The notes: generated by a model from the letters alone, not told the origin. Shown: positions 1 through 10,124, counted from the first letter of the stretch. The stretch: 64,000 nt of DNA from Deinococcus sp. (GCF_025362455.1 NZ_JANYGJ010000091.1:1-64000); one strand, 5' to 3'. Numbers and translations are program-made.

Positions 1-402
1 GTGCTGGCCTTCGCCTTCGGGGAGCGCCTGGCCCGCTTCGAGAGAGCGCTGAGTTTCTTCGACACCATCGGCCTGGCCCTCTTTGCCGCCAGTGGAGCAC
101 TACTGGGCGTGGGCCTGGGCTTCGGCTTCCTGGGCGTGACCTTCGTGGGCATGCTCAGCGGCGTGGGCGGCGGCATCGTGCGCGATCTGCTGGCCGCCCA
201 GGTGCCGGAGGTGATGTACCGCAACGACCAGCTCTACGCCACCGCCGCCGCGCTGGGCGCCGTCGCCGTGTACCTGATTCACCCCTATTTCGGTGAGCTG
301 GAAACGCAACTGCTCGGTGCGGCGGTGGTCGTGCTGGTCCGCTGGGTCTCACGGCGCGGCTGGGTGAAGTTGCCGGTGAGAAGGCTGCCAGGAACGGAGT
401 GA
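1..402 (+). CDS. TRIC/UPF0126 family membrane protein, 3' part
   Basis: Integral membrane protein of the trimeric intracellular cation channel (UPF0126) family. The visible part carries the second family repeat: a helix with GLALFAASGA, then a glycine-rich GVGGGIVRDLL segment and a VPEV motif, the usual pore signature. Family members are about 200 residues with two such repeats, so the first repeat should lie upstream of the window; the GTG at base 1 is therefore probably not the real start. Family members elsewhere conduct monovalent cations; the substrate here is unknown. Family call is good, function is inferred. Confidence 0.8.
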   Translation: MLAFAFGERLARFERALSFFDTIGLALFAASGALLGVGLGFGFLGVTFVGMLSGVGGGIVRDLLAAQVPEVMYRNDQLYATAAALGAVAVYLIHPYFGELETQLLGAAVVVLVRWVSRRGWVKLPVRRLPGTE

Positions 403-439
403 TGTGGGATTGAAATGGGTTTAAGACATGCTCATGGCC

Positions 440-590
440 GCTGATACGCCCCTCGCCCCAGCCCTCTTCCCTGGGGAGAGGGAGTCGTAGACCTGCCCAG
501 CAGAGGGAGCCGCAGAGCGGCGGAAGGGTGAGGGGTCGTCTGGTGGGCTACCGAATTAGACCCTTCGCTATGCTCAGGGTGACATGAGGA
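440..590. repeat. Dispersed intergenic repeats downstream of the TRIC gene
   Basis: The gap between the TRIC gene and mqnC holds no gene that I can see. It contains GC-rich text of the type CCCTCTTCCCTGGGGAGAGG followed by AGGGGTCG, which recurs near 9250-9430 and 39450-39490, and then a half-copy of the CCTTCG...CTCAGG.TGACA element that forms complete hairpins at 9539 and 51666. These look like non-autonomous dispersed repeats common to the genome. Confidence 0.5.
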
Positions 591-677
591 GATGGTTGCT
601 CACCCGCCCATTCCACCTGCAAAAATCAGGCGTCTGGTTCTCCCAGAGCGCCTTTATGGTTATGACTGAACTGACCC

Positions 678-1871
678 CTACGCTCCGGCGCCCACCGCCC
701 GCTCCTCTTCCAGCTCGGCGCCCAGGCCCAGGCCCAGGACTTCATTTACGTCGGGGTAGCGCAGGATGTGAAAGTAGCTGTTGCGGATGGCGGGTTTGTA
801 TCCGGCGTCGTGAGCGATGCGGACCAGCTCGCGGATGGTGGCGCTGTGGCGCCCGCCGCCGCCCGCCGCCGAGACCACGTTCTCCTCCAGCATGGTGCTG
901 CCCAGGTCGGACGCGCCGTAATAGAGGGCCGCCTGCGCCACCTTGAAGCCCTGCGCGGGCCACGACGCCTGGATGTTCGGCTGGTTATCGAGCGCGATAC
1001 GGGCAATACTGAGCTGTTGCAGGTACTCGTGGGCGCTGGCACCGGGGGCCTTGCCCGCCAGACGGGTGTGCTCGGTCTGAAGGCTCCACATGGCGAAGCC
1101 TGCGAAACCGTGCCCGTAGTCGCGCAGGGCCTTGTCCTGCTGGTCGCGGATTTTGAGCAGGTGGCTGGCCCGCTGGGCATACGTCTCGCCGAAGCCGATG
1201 ACCATGGTGCTGATGGTATACAGGCCCTTGCGCTGCGCGGCGTCGAGAATCCGGAACCAGTCGGCGCTGCGGATGCGGGCGGGCGCCGCCTTGGCCCGCA
1301 CGTCGTCTTCCAGAATCTCGCCGCCCGCGCCGGGCAGGCCGTCCAGCCCCGCCGCGATCAGCGTGTCGAGCAAGGTGTCCAGATCGAGCCCGAACTGCTT
1401 TTCCATGAACAGCACTTCTTCGGGGCTGAACGCCTCAATGCGGATGCCCTTGTGGTGCGCCTTGACGTGCCGCAGCAGCCCGGTGTAATACTCCAGCGGC
1501 AGTTCGGGGTTCACGCCGCCCTGCATCAGAATGCGCGAGCCGCCCACCGCTTCCAGCTCAATAATTTTGGCCGAGACCTGCTCGTAATCGAGGGTGTAGC
1601 TGTCTTTCTGTCTCTTGGTGCGGTAGAAGGCGCAGAAGTTGCAGCCCACGTTGCAGACGTTGGTGTAGTTGATATTGCGGTCGATCAGGAACGTCACCGT
1701 GTCGGGATCGGAGCGCTTCAGGCGCAGGCTGTGGGCCACCGCCGCCACGTCGGGCAGGGGCAGATGATAGAGGGCGGTCACTTCGGCGTGGTTCAGGCGC
1801 TCCCCGCGCTCGGCCTTCGCTAACAAGCCAGGGGCGAGCAGGGCGGCGTCGTCTGGGGTCAGGCGCATCAT
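678..1871 (-). CDS. mqnC: Cyclic dehypoxanthinyl futalosine synthase
   Basis: Radical SAM enzyme of the futalosine route to menaquinone; it cyclises dehypoxanthine futalosine. The 397-residue protein has the radical SAM cluster CNVGCNFC (Cys73, Cys77, Cys80) after NINYTNV, and the downstream GGVNPELP and SPEE motifs typical of MqnC rather than the related MqnE. Length fits the family. The start is supported by a -10-like TAGACT six bases before ATGATG, so the transcript is probably leaderless. No other menaquinone gene is adjacent. Confidence 0.9.
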   Translation of the reverse strand: MMRLTPDDAALLAPGLLAKAERGERLNHAEVTALYHLPLPDVAAVAHSLRLKRSDPDTVTFLIDRNINYTNVCNVGCNFCAFYRTKRQKDSYTLDYEQVSAKIIELEAVGGSRILMQGGVNPELPLEYYTGLLRHVKAHHKGIRIEAFSPEEVLFMEKQFGLDLDTLLDTLIAAGLDGLPGAGGEILEDDVRAKAAPARIRSADWFRILDAAQRKGLYTISTMVIGFGETYAQRASHLLKIRDQQDKALRDYGHGFAGFAMWSLQTEHTRLAGKAPGASAHEYLQQLSIARIALDNQPNIQASWPAQGFKVAQAALYYGASDLGSTMLEENVVSAAGGGGRHSATIRELVRIAHDAGYKPAIRNSYFHILRYPDVNEVLGLGLGAELEEERAVGAGA

Positions 1872-1965
1872 TGGGGAAGTCTAGCACCGCCCAGGCGGCG
1901 AAAAGTCCCCGGTGAACGACGCAAAAAGGGCTCAGGCATTGTTCTGATTGGGGGGACTGGTCTGA

Positions 1966-2961
1966 TTAAACACTGGTCAGGACCTGGGCTGAAGTCGGGG
2001 GAGTCGGCGTTTCCTCAAGCGAGGCGCTGAAGGCTTCCAGGCGGGGCACGGCCACACCGAGTCGCCGCGCCTCGCTGAGCACGTCAAGGGTCATGGGCCT
2101 GACTTCCTGCCGGAGAGCCTCGCCGGGCAGGGCCGCAGTCACCCGCCCAACTGGCTGGGAGAAGCGGAAGGCCAGCCTGAGCAGTAGCGACACCAGCCCC
2201 GGCGGCAACCTGAACGGCGCCACATCGGCGGCATGTAGCTTCAGATCGATGCCACGCGCGCTCAGGATGGGCAGCAGTTCCCGAACGTTCAGCACCGCCT
2301 GGCGCAGATGCGCGTCCGAACTCATCAGCTTGGCGAACGACCCCGCCTTGAGTGCTTGCGGCAGCAGCCCGGCATTGATCAGGAAATGCACCGACAGCCA
2401 GCCCCGGAAGTCGCGCTGTTCCTGAATGCCGAAGCCGCTGCCGCGAAACAGCTCGCGCACCGTCCGTCCCCGTGAGCTGTCCGCCCCGGCACCGAGATCA
2501 CCGAATATCACGTTTTTCAGCAGACTGCCGCGCAGCACGCCCCCCGGCCCGAAGCCGCCGCCCGCCCTGGGAAAGCCCCACACCAGTTGGTCGGCGTTCA
2601 GGGCAGACGCCGCCGACTCCGGACCCACCCACAGGTTGTTGAACATCAGCACGGTGGCGCTGCCTACCCGTTCTGCCAGGAAGCTCATCACTTCCGCAAA
2701 GCGGTAATGCTGGACGCTCACCACGATCAGGTCGTAGGCGTGGTCGGCATTCAGGTCCTCGACCAGTGGGGTGCTCAGGGTTCCCATGACCCGCACACCC
2801 TGAAGCCTGGTCCGGGCGTCCAGCAGATCGAGCTGAACGGTGGGGCTGTACTGGGCGGCCCGGCCTGGCCGGACATAGTAATGGACGGTGTGACCTGCTT
2901 TCGCCAGCGCCCAGCCGTACAGCGTGCTGATGGCGCCGCGTCCGATCATCAAGATTTTCAT
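1966..2961 (-). CDS. Ketopantoate reductase (ApbA/PanE) family oxidoreductase
   Basis: NAD(P)-dependent oxidoreductase of about 330 residues. The N-terminus has the Rossmann loop MIGRGAISTLYG and the family-typical HTVHYYVRPGR; the C-terminal half is helical as in ApbA. A GGAG ribosome site lies 5 bases before ATG. It is divergent from a TetR regulator with about 145 bases between them, so TetR may control it. Many members of this family do not act on ketopantoate, so a role in pantothenate synthesis is not claimed. Confidence 0.75.
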   Translation of the reverse strand: MKILMIGRGAISTLYGWALAKAGHTVHYYVRPGRAAQYSPTVQLDLLDARTRLQGVRVMGTLSTPLVEDLNADHAYDLIVVSVQHYRFAEVMSFLAERVGSATVLMFNNLWVGPESAASALNADQLVWGFPRAGGGFGPGGVLRGSLLKNVIFGDLGAGADSSRGRTVRELFRGSGFGIQEQRDFRGWLSVHFLINAGLLPQALKAGSFAKLMSSDAHLRQAVLNVRELLPILSARGIDLKLHAADVAPFRLPPGLVSLLLRLAFRFSQPVGRVTAALPGEALRQEVRPMTLDVLSEARRLGVAVPRLEAFSASLEETPTPPTSAQVLTSV

Positions 2962-3105
2962 GCTGCTCCGGTGTGCTCAGAGGGGTGGATGAGTACAGGT
3001 GTCAGGGCCGGACGCACGGCGCTGCTGGCGTCTTCGTTCACCTGTTGTGTCATCGTGCTATAACCGGAAAATGGCTCCAGATAAAGATACGGAGAATTAT
3101 TCCGT

Positions 3106-3753
3106 TTGTCAATCAGGGCTCGGCGGTGCGAGATGAAGATCCTTCCGGTGGACCCGTCGCCAACGAAACCGTCGCCAACCAAATCATCTCCAGGCAAACC
3201 GCTACGGGCCGACGCGAGGCGCAACCGTGAGCGGCTGCTCGCCACGGCGCGGGAACTGTTTCTGGGCGGTAAGCTCGACTTTCCCCTGGAGGACATCGCC
3301 CGGCGCTCAGGCGTGGGTGTCGGGACGATCTACCGACATTTTGAAACCCGCGAGGCGCTGATCGAAGCGGTGTATCAGCAGGAAATTGGGACGCTTTGCG
3401 CCTGCGCCGACGAGCTGCTGGGTCGCCTGAGCGCCGATGACGCCCTGGCCGCCTTTCTGGGCCAGATGATCGACTACGCGGCCAATAACCGGGGGCTGGC
3501 CGCCGCCCTGTGCAGCATTCCGGACGCCCCGGCGTTCACGGCTGGCCCCCGCCTGCTGATGGAGGCCGTCTCGCGGCTGATGCGCCTGGCGGTGGCTGAG
3601 CGGCGCCTGCGGGCCGATGTCGAGCCGGGCACCGTGCTGACCGTGATCACTAGCTTGTGCCGGGTCAACGATGATCCCGGCTGGAAAGCCCAGGCGCACG
3701 CCGTGGTGGCCCTGCTGCTCGACGGCCTGCGCCTCGGCGTCGCCCGGCCATGA
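3106..3753 (+). CDS. TetR/AcrR family transcriptional regulator
   Basis: DNA-binding repressor-type protein. An N-terminal helix-turn-helix is clear: RERLLATARELF, then EDIARRSGVGVGTIYRHF, followed by a helical ligand-binding domain. The TTG at 3106 has GGAG 11 bases upstream; an ATG at 3133 is the alternative, with no visible ribosome site. The low-complexity stretch DPSPTKPSPTKSSPGKP before the HTH comes from a short tandem repeat. It is divergent from the reductase gene and overlaps the next gene by ATGA, so the two are co-translated. Ligand unknown. Confidence 0.8.
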   Translation: MSIRARRCEMKILPVDPSPTKPSPTKSSPGKPLRADARRNRERLLATARELFLGGKLDFPLEDIARRSGVGVGTIYRHFETREALIEAVYQQEIGTLCACADELLGRLSADDALAAFLGQMIDYAANNRGLAAALCSIPDAPAFTAGPRLLMEAVSRLMRLAVAERRLRADVEPGTVLTVITSLCRVNDDPGWKAQAHAVVALLLDGLRLGVARP

Positions 3754-4400
3754 CCGATCTGGACCGCGTTGATCTGGACCGTGCTGATTTAAACCATGCT
3801 GATCTGGACTGGCTGGCAAAGGTCAGCGCCGCCGATGTGGCCGCCACCGCCCGCACCCGGCGCGTGGTGGACACGCCCGCTTTCCGGCTGCTGCTCGATC
3901 CGCAAGACGACTTCGGCGGCGTCAACTGGGCCACGCCGCTGAACGCCGAGCCGAACGAAGTGGAGACAAAGGCTCTGCTGGATGCCTTCGCCGCCTACGC
4001 CCGCACGCCCCGCCTCGAATTTCTGGCCGACTGCTGGCCCGGCCTGAGTGAACGCCTCGAACGCGCCGGATTTTACTCCGAGGGCGAGCCGCAGGAGATC
4101 ATGCTAGTCACGCCGGATGAGTTCAGGGCGGTGCCTTGTCCAGCGGTCAAGGTGCAGTTTCTCTCACCCGATGATCCAGACGAAACGGTGACGGCCTACC
4201 TCCAGACCCAGACGGCGGGTTTTGGCTACGGCGGCAGCGAGGCCAGGGCGGCTGAGCAGATTACGGGCTGGCGTGAGCAACTGCGGGCCGGGCGGTGGGC
4301 AGAAGCGTTACCAGCCTTGCTTGAGCTGCATTCCATTCAGCTCCCGTCACCGCCAACTCCTGCGTATGAAGAGCAGCGGGGTCCACCGGGCGCCGATTGA
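3750..4400 (+). CDS. GNAT-like acetyltransferase, truncated
   Basis: The first about 185 residues resemble the N-terminal half of two-domain GNAT proteins (for example ERAGFYSEGEPQEIMLVTP and TAGFGYGGSEARAAEQITGW). After LRAGRWAEALPALLE the sequence turns into a proline-rich tail and stops, so the second domain with the acetyl-CoA loop is missing. The gene starts inside the TetR stop codon. Its N-terminus consists of four five-residue repeats coded by a 15-bp tandem array. It is probably a decaying gene; an accessory role is possible. Identification as GNAT is by resemblance of the retained half. Confidence 0.5.
   Translation: MTDLDRVDLDRADLNHADLDWLAKVSAADVAATARTRRVVDTPAFRLLLDPQDDFGGVNWATPLNAEPNEVETKALLDAFAAYARTPRLEFLADCWPGLSERLERAGFYSEGEPQEIMLVTPDEFRAVPCPAVKVQFLSPDDPDETVTAYLQTQTAGFGYGGSEARAAEQITGWREQLRAGRWAEALPALLELHSIQLPSPPTPAYEEQRGPPGAD
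3756..3815 (+). repeat. 15-bp tandem repeat x4 at a gene start
   Basis: Four imperfect copies of GATCTGGACCGTGCT lie directly after the start codon of the truncated acetyltransferase gene and add a DLDRV/DLDRA/DLNHA/DLDWL leader to the protein. One of several 15-bp arrays in this window. Confidence 0.85.
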
Positions 4401-4406
4401 GGTGGG

Positions 4407-4979
4407 TCAGCCGCGTCCACACACCTGCGTCCACCCTCCCGCCCCCGGCGTCCCGCTGCGCGAGAGCAGCACGTCCACCTCGGCCAGCCCATTTGCGGCC
4501 AGCTCAACCGTGCGTTTGGTCAGCAGTTGCAGCCGTAGCGGCCCGAAGCTGCGTTCGGTGTTGAGGTCGCTGCCCGCGCCGGTTTTCACGCTCTCCTCGA
4601 CCCAGCTTTTCAGGGCGCTCAGCCGCTCGGTGCCCATAGAAAAGCAGCTCCGCGCCGCCGTGACGCTCAGCCGGGCCATCAGTTTCCCGATAGTGGGAGC
4701 GCCGGTATCGAGCGCCTTGACATTGCCTGCAAAACTGAGGTGAACCTTGCTGGTGAGGGTATTCGCCGCCGCGCTGCCCAGCACCACGCTCCACTCGCCG
4801 CCGTAGGCATTCGGAGTCAGCAGGTAGCCGCGCTCGCCCTTCATCAGCCGGTCGGCGGGCAAGTCCTTGACGCCCTGAAACACCCCGCCCTCGTAGACCA
4901 GTTTCAGGTAATCATTGCCCGCCGCCTCGGCCTGCGCGGCGAGGAGCAGGGCCAGTCCGGGGGCGAGGAGTGGTTTCAT
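4407..4979 (-). CDS. Secreted protein of unknown function
   Basis: 190 residues with a signal peptide (MKPLLAPGLALLLAAQAEAA) and no further membrane segment. The body is not recognised. It has two well separated cysteines (in RSCFS and QVCGRG) that could form a disulfide. The start is supported by a -10-like TAGACT six bases before ATG, within the gap after the ArsR-like gene, so it probably has its own leaderless transcript even though it lies only 17 bases downstream. Confidence 0.6.
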   Translation of the reverse strand: MKPLLAPGLALLLAAQAEAAGNDYLKLVYEGGVFQGVKDLPADRLMKGERGYLLTPNAYGGEWSVVLGSAAANTLTSKVHLSFAGNVKALDTGAPTIGKLMARLSVTAARSCFSMGTERLSALKSWVEESVKTGAGSDLNTERSFGPLRLQLLTKRTVELAANGLAEVDVLLSRSGTPGAGGWTQVCGRG

Positions 4980-4996
4980 GGGTGCAGTCTACGCGC

Positions 4997-5626
4997 TCAC
5001 CCGATCTCGCCGCGCACCAGTTGAATGCCGAGGGTATACGGCTGCTCGCCGCGCTCCTCCAGGGCTGCGAATTCATCCAGAACGGCGATCAGTTTGTGCT
5101 TGAGGGCGGCGGCTTGCTCGCGGCTCAGACGTAGGGTGCCGAGATTGAGCAAGAACGGCTCGTCGCTGGCATACAGCTCCTGCGCTGCGCCGTCCGGGTC
5201 GCCCATTCGCAAGCTGCCGCTCTCGCCTTCCTGCTCCAGCCAGTAGCCCCAGGTGCCGAACGCGGCTTCCAGTTGCCGCACGCTCAGCCGGACGAGTTGA
5301 TCCATTCTCGGCAGAATCTGGGCGCTCAGAAAGTCGTCGAGCGTGTCGTTGCCGGTCACCTCGAAGGGAATGAACCATCTGGGTGACACCCGGTAGCGCT
5401 TGACTGCTCGCCCGGCGCGGGGCGTCACCGAATCGAGCTGCGCTACATCGGCGGCCAGCAGCTTTCTCAGGAGGTAATGCACCCGCTGCGGGCTGAGTTT
5501 GAGGTGGTGGCCCAGTTCGGTGGCGCTGCGCGGCGCTTTCATCAGTTCCGAAAACAGCATCCTCAGTTCCACATCGAGCAGCAGTTCGGCCTGCTCGGCG
5601 GTGGCGGTGCGCGGCGCGTCGGACAT
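4997..5626 (-). CDS. ArsR-like winged-helix transcriptional regulator
   Basis: 209 residues. The N-terminal third is a winged helix: LRMLFSELMKAPRSATELG, then LKLSPQRVHYLLRKLLAADV. The rest is helical and probably binds a ligand or forms dimers; the C-terminus has the pattern LSREQAAALKHKLIAVLDEF seen in related regulators. A TAAGCT -10 box lies six bases before ATG (leaderless). It is divergent from an MFS transporter only 73 bases away, the usual layout of a regulator and its efflux target. No metal-binding cysteine pair is visible. Confidence 0.75.
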   Translation of the reverse strand: MSDAPRTATAEQAELLLDVELRMLFSELMKAPRSATELGHHLKLSPQRVHYLLRKLLAADVAQLDSVTPRAGRAVKRYRVSPRWFIPFEVTGNDTLDDFLSAQILPRMDQLVRLSVRQLEAAFGTWGYWLEQEGESGSLRMGDPDGAAQELYASDEPFLLNLGTLRLSREQAAALKHKLIAVLDEFAALEERGEQPYTLGIQLVRGEIG

Positions 5627-5699
5627 GAGTAGAGCTTAGCGGCTGTCTACTTGAAAAAACGCCTGGCCGTTGGAGTTGAAGGGGGCGCAGGCTGAGCAC

Positions 5700-6971
5700 A
5701 TGACCCCGCCCACCCGACTTTGCAACCGCAGTTTCATCATCTGGCTGATCGCCTCCGGGCAGTCGCAGTTCGGCTCGGCGATGGGCGGGCTGGCGCTCAG
5801 TTTCCTGGTGCTGCACCAGACCGGACAGGCCGGGGCGATGGCCCTGACGCTGGCTTTTGCGCTGGGTCCAAACCTGCTGATGCCGCTGGCCGGGGCCTGG
5901 GTAGACCGGGTGCCCCTGAAGGTGCCGCTGATCGCCGCTGATCTGCTGCGCGGCGCACTGGTGCTGACGGTGGCCCTGATCGCCCTGCGGCTGGGCAACG
6001 TGCCGCTGTGGGTCATCAACGGGTCGGCCTTCCTGGGCGGTATGGCGGGCATCTTCGCGTCCCCCGCCAGCGGCGCGGCCTTCCCAGCGCTGGTGCCGGA
6101 ATCCGAGCTGGCCCGCGCCAACGCCCTTCAGAGCAGTGTGCAGCAGGGCGCCGGACTCCTGGGCACCCTGCTCGGCGGCCTACTGGTCGCCCGCCTGGGA
6201 CCGCCCACCGCGCTGCTGATCGACGGCCTGAGCTTTCTCGTGATGGCCGGGCTGCTGCCGCTGGTGAGATTGCCGGGCCGCCCACCCCTCAGTGACCTAC
6301 CCCTCAGTGACCCACCCCTCAGTGGCCCGCGCCCCAGCCTGGTTGCCGACCTCGGCGCCGGGCTGCGGTTGATGGGCAAATCGAAGTTGCTGAGCTTCGC
6401 GCCGCCGCTGAGTCTGCTGCTCAACGGCGCCCTGGTGACGGTCACGGTGCTCACCCCCAAGCTGATGGACGAGCTCGGCGCCGGGCCGGGCGGCTACGGC
6501 CTGTTCACGGCACTGGAAGGCGTCGGGGCGCTCATCGGTGGAGCGGTGCTGGCCGGGCTGGGCAGCCGGGTTTCCCCGCGCCGGACAACGGCGGTGGGCC
6601 TGGTCCTGTGCGGCTCGCTGTATCTGGTGATGGCCCGCTTCACGACGTATCCGGCGCTCCTGGCCTGCTCGCTGGGGCTGGGACTGAGCTTCATGGTGCT
6701 CAACGCGCCGCTGGTCACGCTGGTGCAGCGCCTGGTACCCGCCGCCTTCCGGGGCCGGGTCTTCGCCGTGCTGGGCACCGCCTCCAGCCTGGGAATGCCG
6801 GTCACGCTGTTGTGCGTCTCACCGCTGCTCGACCGCTTTCCGGCGAGCGTGTTCTACGGCGCGGCGGGCCTGGCCATGCTGCTGGGCTGCCTGGGTTGGG
6901 TGCTGATCGTGCGCTCGGAGCGGGCCTTGCCGGATCTGTCCGGCGCTGCGGTGACCCTGGCCGCCGACTGA
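5700..6971 (+). CDS. MFS transporter
   Basis: Major facilitator superfamily permease of about 423 residues with roughly twelve hydrophobic segments, similar in build to macrolide- and enterobactin-exporter-like MFS proteins (FGSAMGGLALSFLVL near the N-terminus, PLAGAWVDRVP in the loop between helices 2 and 3). ATG at 5700 is preferred, giving MTPPTRLCNRSF; an upstream TTG at 5670 would add ten residues without a better ribosome site. The central loop contains three five-residue repeats (LPLSD, PPLSD, PPLSG) from a 15-bp array. Probably drug or metabolite efflux controlled by the divergent regulator. Confidence 0.8.
   Translation: MTPPTRLCNRSFIIWLIASGQSQFGSAMGGLALSFLVLHQTGQAGAMALTLAFALGPNLLMPLAGAWVDRVPLKVPLIAADLLRGALVLTVALIALRLGNVPLWVINGSAFLGGMAGIFASPASGAAFPALVPESELARANALQSSVQQGAGLLGTLLGGLLVARLGPPTALLIDGLSFLVMAGLLPLVRLPGRPPLSDLPLSDPPLSGPRPSLVADLGAGLRLMGKSKLLSFAPPLSLLLNGALVTVTVLTPKLMDELGAGPGGYGLFTALEGVGALIGGAVLAGLGSRVSPRRTTAVGLVLCGSLYLVMARFTTYPALLACSLGLGLSFMVLNAPLVTLVQRLVPAAFRGRVFAVLGTASSLGMPVTLLCVSPLLDRFPASVFYGAAGLAMLLGCLGWVLIVRSERALPDLSGAAVTLAAD
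6282..6326 (+). repeat. 15-bp tandem repeat x3 inside the MFS gene
   Basis: Three copies of CCACCCCTCAGTGAC in frame in the cytoplasmic loop between the two six-helix halves of the transporter, where extra residues are easily tolerated. Confidence 0.85.
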
Positions 6972-6997
6972 AGTAACTGGGGGGCCGCTTTCCCGGC

Positions 6998-7038
6998 GAC
7001 CTGTACCTGAATGACCTGTACCTGAATGACCTGTACGC
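6998..7038 (+). repeat. 15-bp tandem repeat after the MFS gene
   Basis: GACCTGTACCTGAAT occurs twice in full and once in part, 27 bases after the MFS stop codon and before the CHRD gene. Confidence 0.8.
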
Positions 7039-7121
7039 CAACGAACAGTAGCCAGCGATATGTGATGCGATGATCTTTATGAACACCACATATATTTATA
7101 AATACCGTAAAGGAGACTCAT

Positions 7122-7571
7122 ATGAAGACACTCGCCCTGTCCGCCCTGATCCTCGCCCTGACCCTGACAGCCTGCAACCCCGGCCCCAAGACCAGCACCT
7201 ACGCCGCCACCCTCAGCCCGGCCAGCGAGGTGCCTGCTGTCACGGCCACCGCCACCGGCGACGCCACGCTGACCCTCAACGAGGACACCAAAACGGCCAC
7301 CCTGAGCGGCTCGGTGTCGGGCCTCAGCGGTGATCTGATGATGGCCCATATTCACGGCCCAGCCGCTGTGGGCAGCAATGCCGGTGTTCTCTTCATGCTC
7401 GACCTCACCAATACCAGCGCCGCCAAGACCGCCACCATCAAGAACAAGGACGCCATCATCACCCTGACCGACGCCCAGATCACCGATCTGAAAGCCGGAA
7501 AATACTACGTCAACGTGCATACGGCGGCGAACGCTGGCGGCGAGGCACGCGGGCAACTCCTGCTCAAGTAG
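7122..7571 (+). CDS. CHRD-domain lipoprotein
   Basis: 149-residue exported protein. The signal sequence ends in a lipobox (LTLTAC), so it is probably lipid-anchored. The body is one CHRD domain: AEV-type start (ASEVPAV), GDATLTL, MMAHIHGPAAVGSNAG and the closing YYVNVHTAANAGGEARGQL. CHRD domains in bacteria are of unknown role. A strong AAAGGAG lies 7 bases before ATG, behind an AT-rich stretch (7080-7105) that contains TATAAA-like promoter sequence, unusual for this GC-rich region. Confidence 0.85.
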   Translation: MKTLALSALILALTLTACNPGPKTSTYAATLSPASEVPAVTATATGDATLTLNEDTKTATLSGSVSGLSGDLMMAHIHGPAAVGSNAGVLFMLDLTNTSAAKTATIKNKDAIITLTDAQITDLKAGKYYVNVHTAANAGGEARGQLLLK

Positions 7572-7578
7572 GCCCCAA

Positions 7579-7626
7579 CACCAGCAGGTCCGGCCACCAG
7601 CAAGTCCGGCCAGCAGCGAGTCCGGC
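7579..7626 (+). repeat. 16-bp tandem repeat x3 after the CHRD gene
   Basis: Three near-identical copies of CACCAGCAAGTCCGGC between the CHRD stop codon and its terminator. Confidence 0.85.
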
Positions 7627-7634
7627 CAGCGCCG

Positions 7635-7662
7635 AAACCCCCTCAGACCATCGAGGGGGTTT
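7635..7662 (+). terminator. Terminator hairpin after the CHRD gene
   Basis: Perfect 10-bp stem AAACCCCCTC/GAGGGGGTTT with an 8-base loop. The T-run is short but the A/T flanks of the stem give the usual intrinsic-terminator shape. It separates the CHRD gene from fumC. Confidence 0.7.
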
Positions 7663-7717
7663 GCGCTGCCCCGTTTCTCCGCCCCGCGACCCCCCCCCGC
7701 TCCCCTAAACTTGACCC

Positions 7718-9112
<1,395 letters not shown>

Positions 9113-9243
9113 GGGGCTTTGACCGATCATACGAAATCAGGTAAACTTTAGAGACATCCCCTCCCTCATTTCGGTAGCGGAGCGCGAGGCCGCCGAAAGG
9201 TGGCTTCTGCTTTTCGTACGGCATTAAGACGACTCGTGAATAT

Positions 9244-9440
9244 TCAAAAGTGACCGTGTTGACCCCTCTCCTGCGGAGCTGTACCAGTCGCCCCTTGCGG
9301 GAGAGTCGAAGACCTGAGGAGTGGCGCCCTCATGGGGAGGAATGGCACCCTCATGGGTGTCGGCTCATGACGACAGTCCGTTCACGACGAGTGCTTGCAG
9401 AGGGGAGCTGCGCAGCAGCGGGGTGAGGGGGCGTCCGGGC
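9244..9440. repeat. Dispersed repeat cluster downstream of fumC
   Basis: The 550-base gap between fumC and ddrB holds no gene that I can see. This part contains GAGGAGTGGCGCCCTCATGG twice in slightly different form, then GACAGTCCGTTCACGACGA and an AGGGG...GGGGTGAGGGG segment. The same modules recur near 24130-24240, 29360-29400 and 36840-36930, so this is a multi-module genomic repeat rather than decayed coding sequence. Confidence 0.6.
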
Positions 9441-9538
9441 AGCGTTCCCGCCCAATAAATTGGACTCTTTTTAATCCCGTATTCGAGCCCTCAAGTCACA
9501 CTCTGGGCTTTTATCTGAAGCTTTCGCCAAAGCAGGAC

Positions 9539-9607
9539 TGTCATCCTGAACGTAGTGAAGAATCTTGCCGTCAAACTACGAGATCCTTCGCTTCACTCAG
9601 GATGACA
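9539..9607. repeat. REP-like inverted repeat
   Basis: A long imperfect palindrome beginning TGTCATCCTGAACGTAGTGA and ending TTCACTCAGGATGACA. A second full copy is at 51666-51732 and half-copies are near 563, 30360, 39310, 39533 and 53516. Its position between the ends and starts of genes fits a REP/BIME-type element. Confidence 0.7.
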
Positions 9608-9662
9608 ACTGTTTTAAATTGAATAACGTCGATCAACTATAAAAAATTCAGAGCGACTTCGC

Positions 9663-10124
9663 CTACCCCGACTGACCGGCCATCTTCGCCGGGTCCACGT
9701 AGGCGTCGAGCACCTTGCCGCCGCCCCGGAAGGCGATCAGGGTGACGTACTGGACGCCGCCTTCCTCGCCTTCCTTGAGGTGGGGCAGATCGGTGGGCCG
9801 CGCACCCCGCGAGTACTTGACGATCTTGGGCAGCTTGATCTTCTTGGTGTCCACCTCGTCGAGTTCGCGGCGCTTGTAGCTCTGGCCCCGGTACATCACG
9901 CAAGCTTCGCCCTCGGCGTTGGTGTAAGGCCGGGCACCGATCAGGTTCCAGTCGAAGATGTCGGCCATCGCCAGCGGCAACGACACGCCGCCCGCAGGCA
10001 ACTCGCCGCTGCTCCAGCCGGACTTGCCGTACTTGCGCAACGCCGGAAAAATCTCGCGCTCTTCCTGCACGTCTACCGTGATGCTCGTCCCCAGCGGCCC
10101 GACCAGGTGAATCTGAATGCTCAT
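9663..10124 (-). CDS. ddrB: Single-stranded DNA-binding protein DdrB
   Basis: Deinococcus-specific single-stranded DNA-binding protein that anneals strands during recovery from radiation or desiccation. 153 residues, close to the D. radiodurans protein. Recognisable conserved blocks are YGKSGWSSGELPAGG, DFDW-like IFDWNLIGAR, MYRGQSYKRRELDEVD and KLPKIVKYSRGA. An AAGGAG ribosome site precedes ATG. A 17-bp radiation/desiccation response motif lies 37 bases upstream, so it should be repressed by DdrO and induced by PprI/IrrE after DNA damage. Confidence 0.93.
   Translation of the reverse strand: MSIQIHLVGPLGTSITVDVQEEREIFPALRKYGKSGWSSGELPAGGVSLPLAMADIFDWNLIGARPYTNAEGEACVMYRGQSYKRRELDEVDTKKIKLPKIVKYSRGARPTDLPHLKEGEEGGVQYVTLIAFRGGGKVLDAYVDPAKMAGQSG

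Noticed and set aside
662..678. RDRM-like TTATGGTTATGACTGAA
   Set aside because: Not palindromic enough, and it lies after the end of mqnC rather than before a gene.
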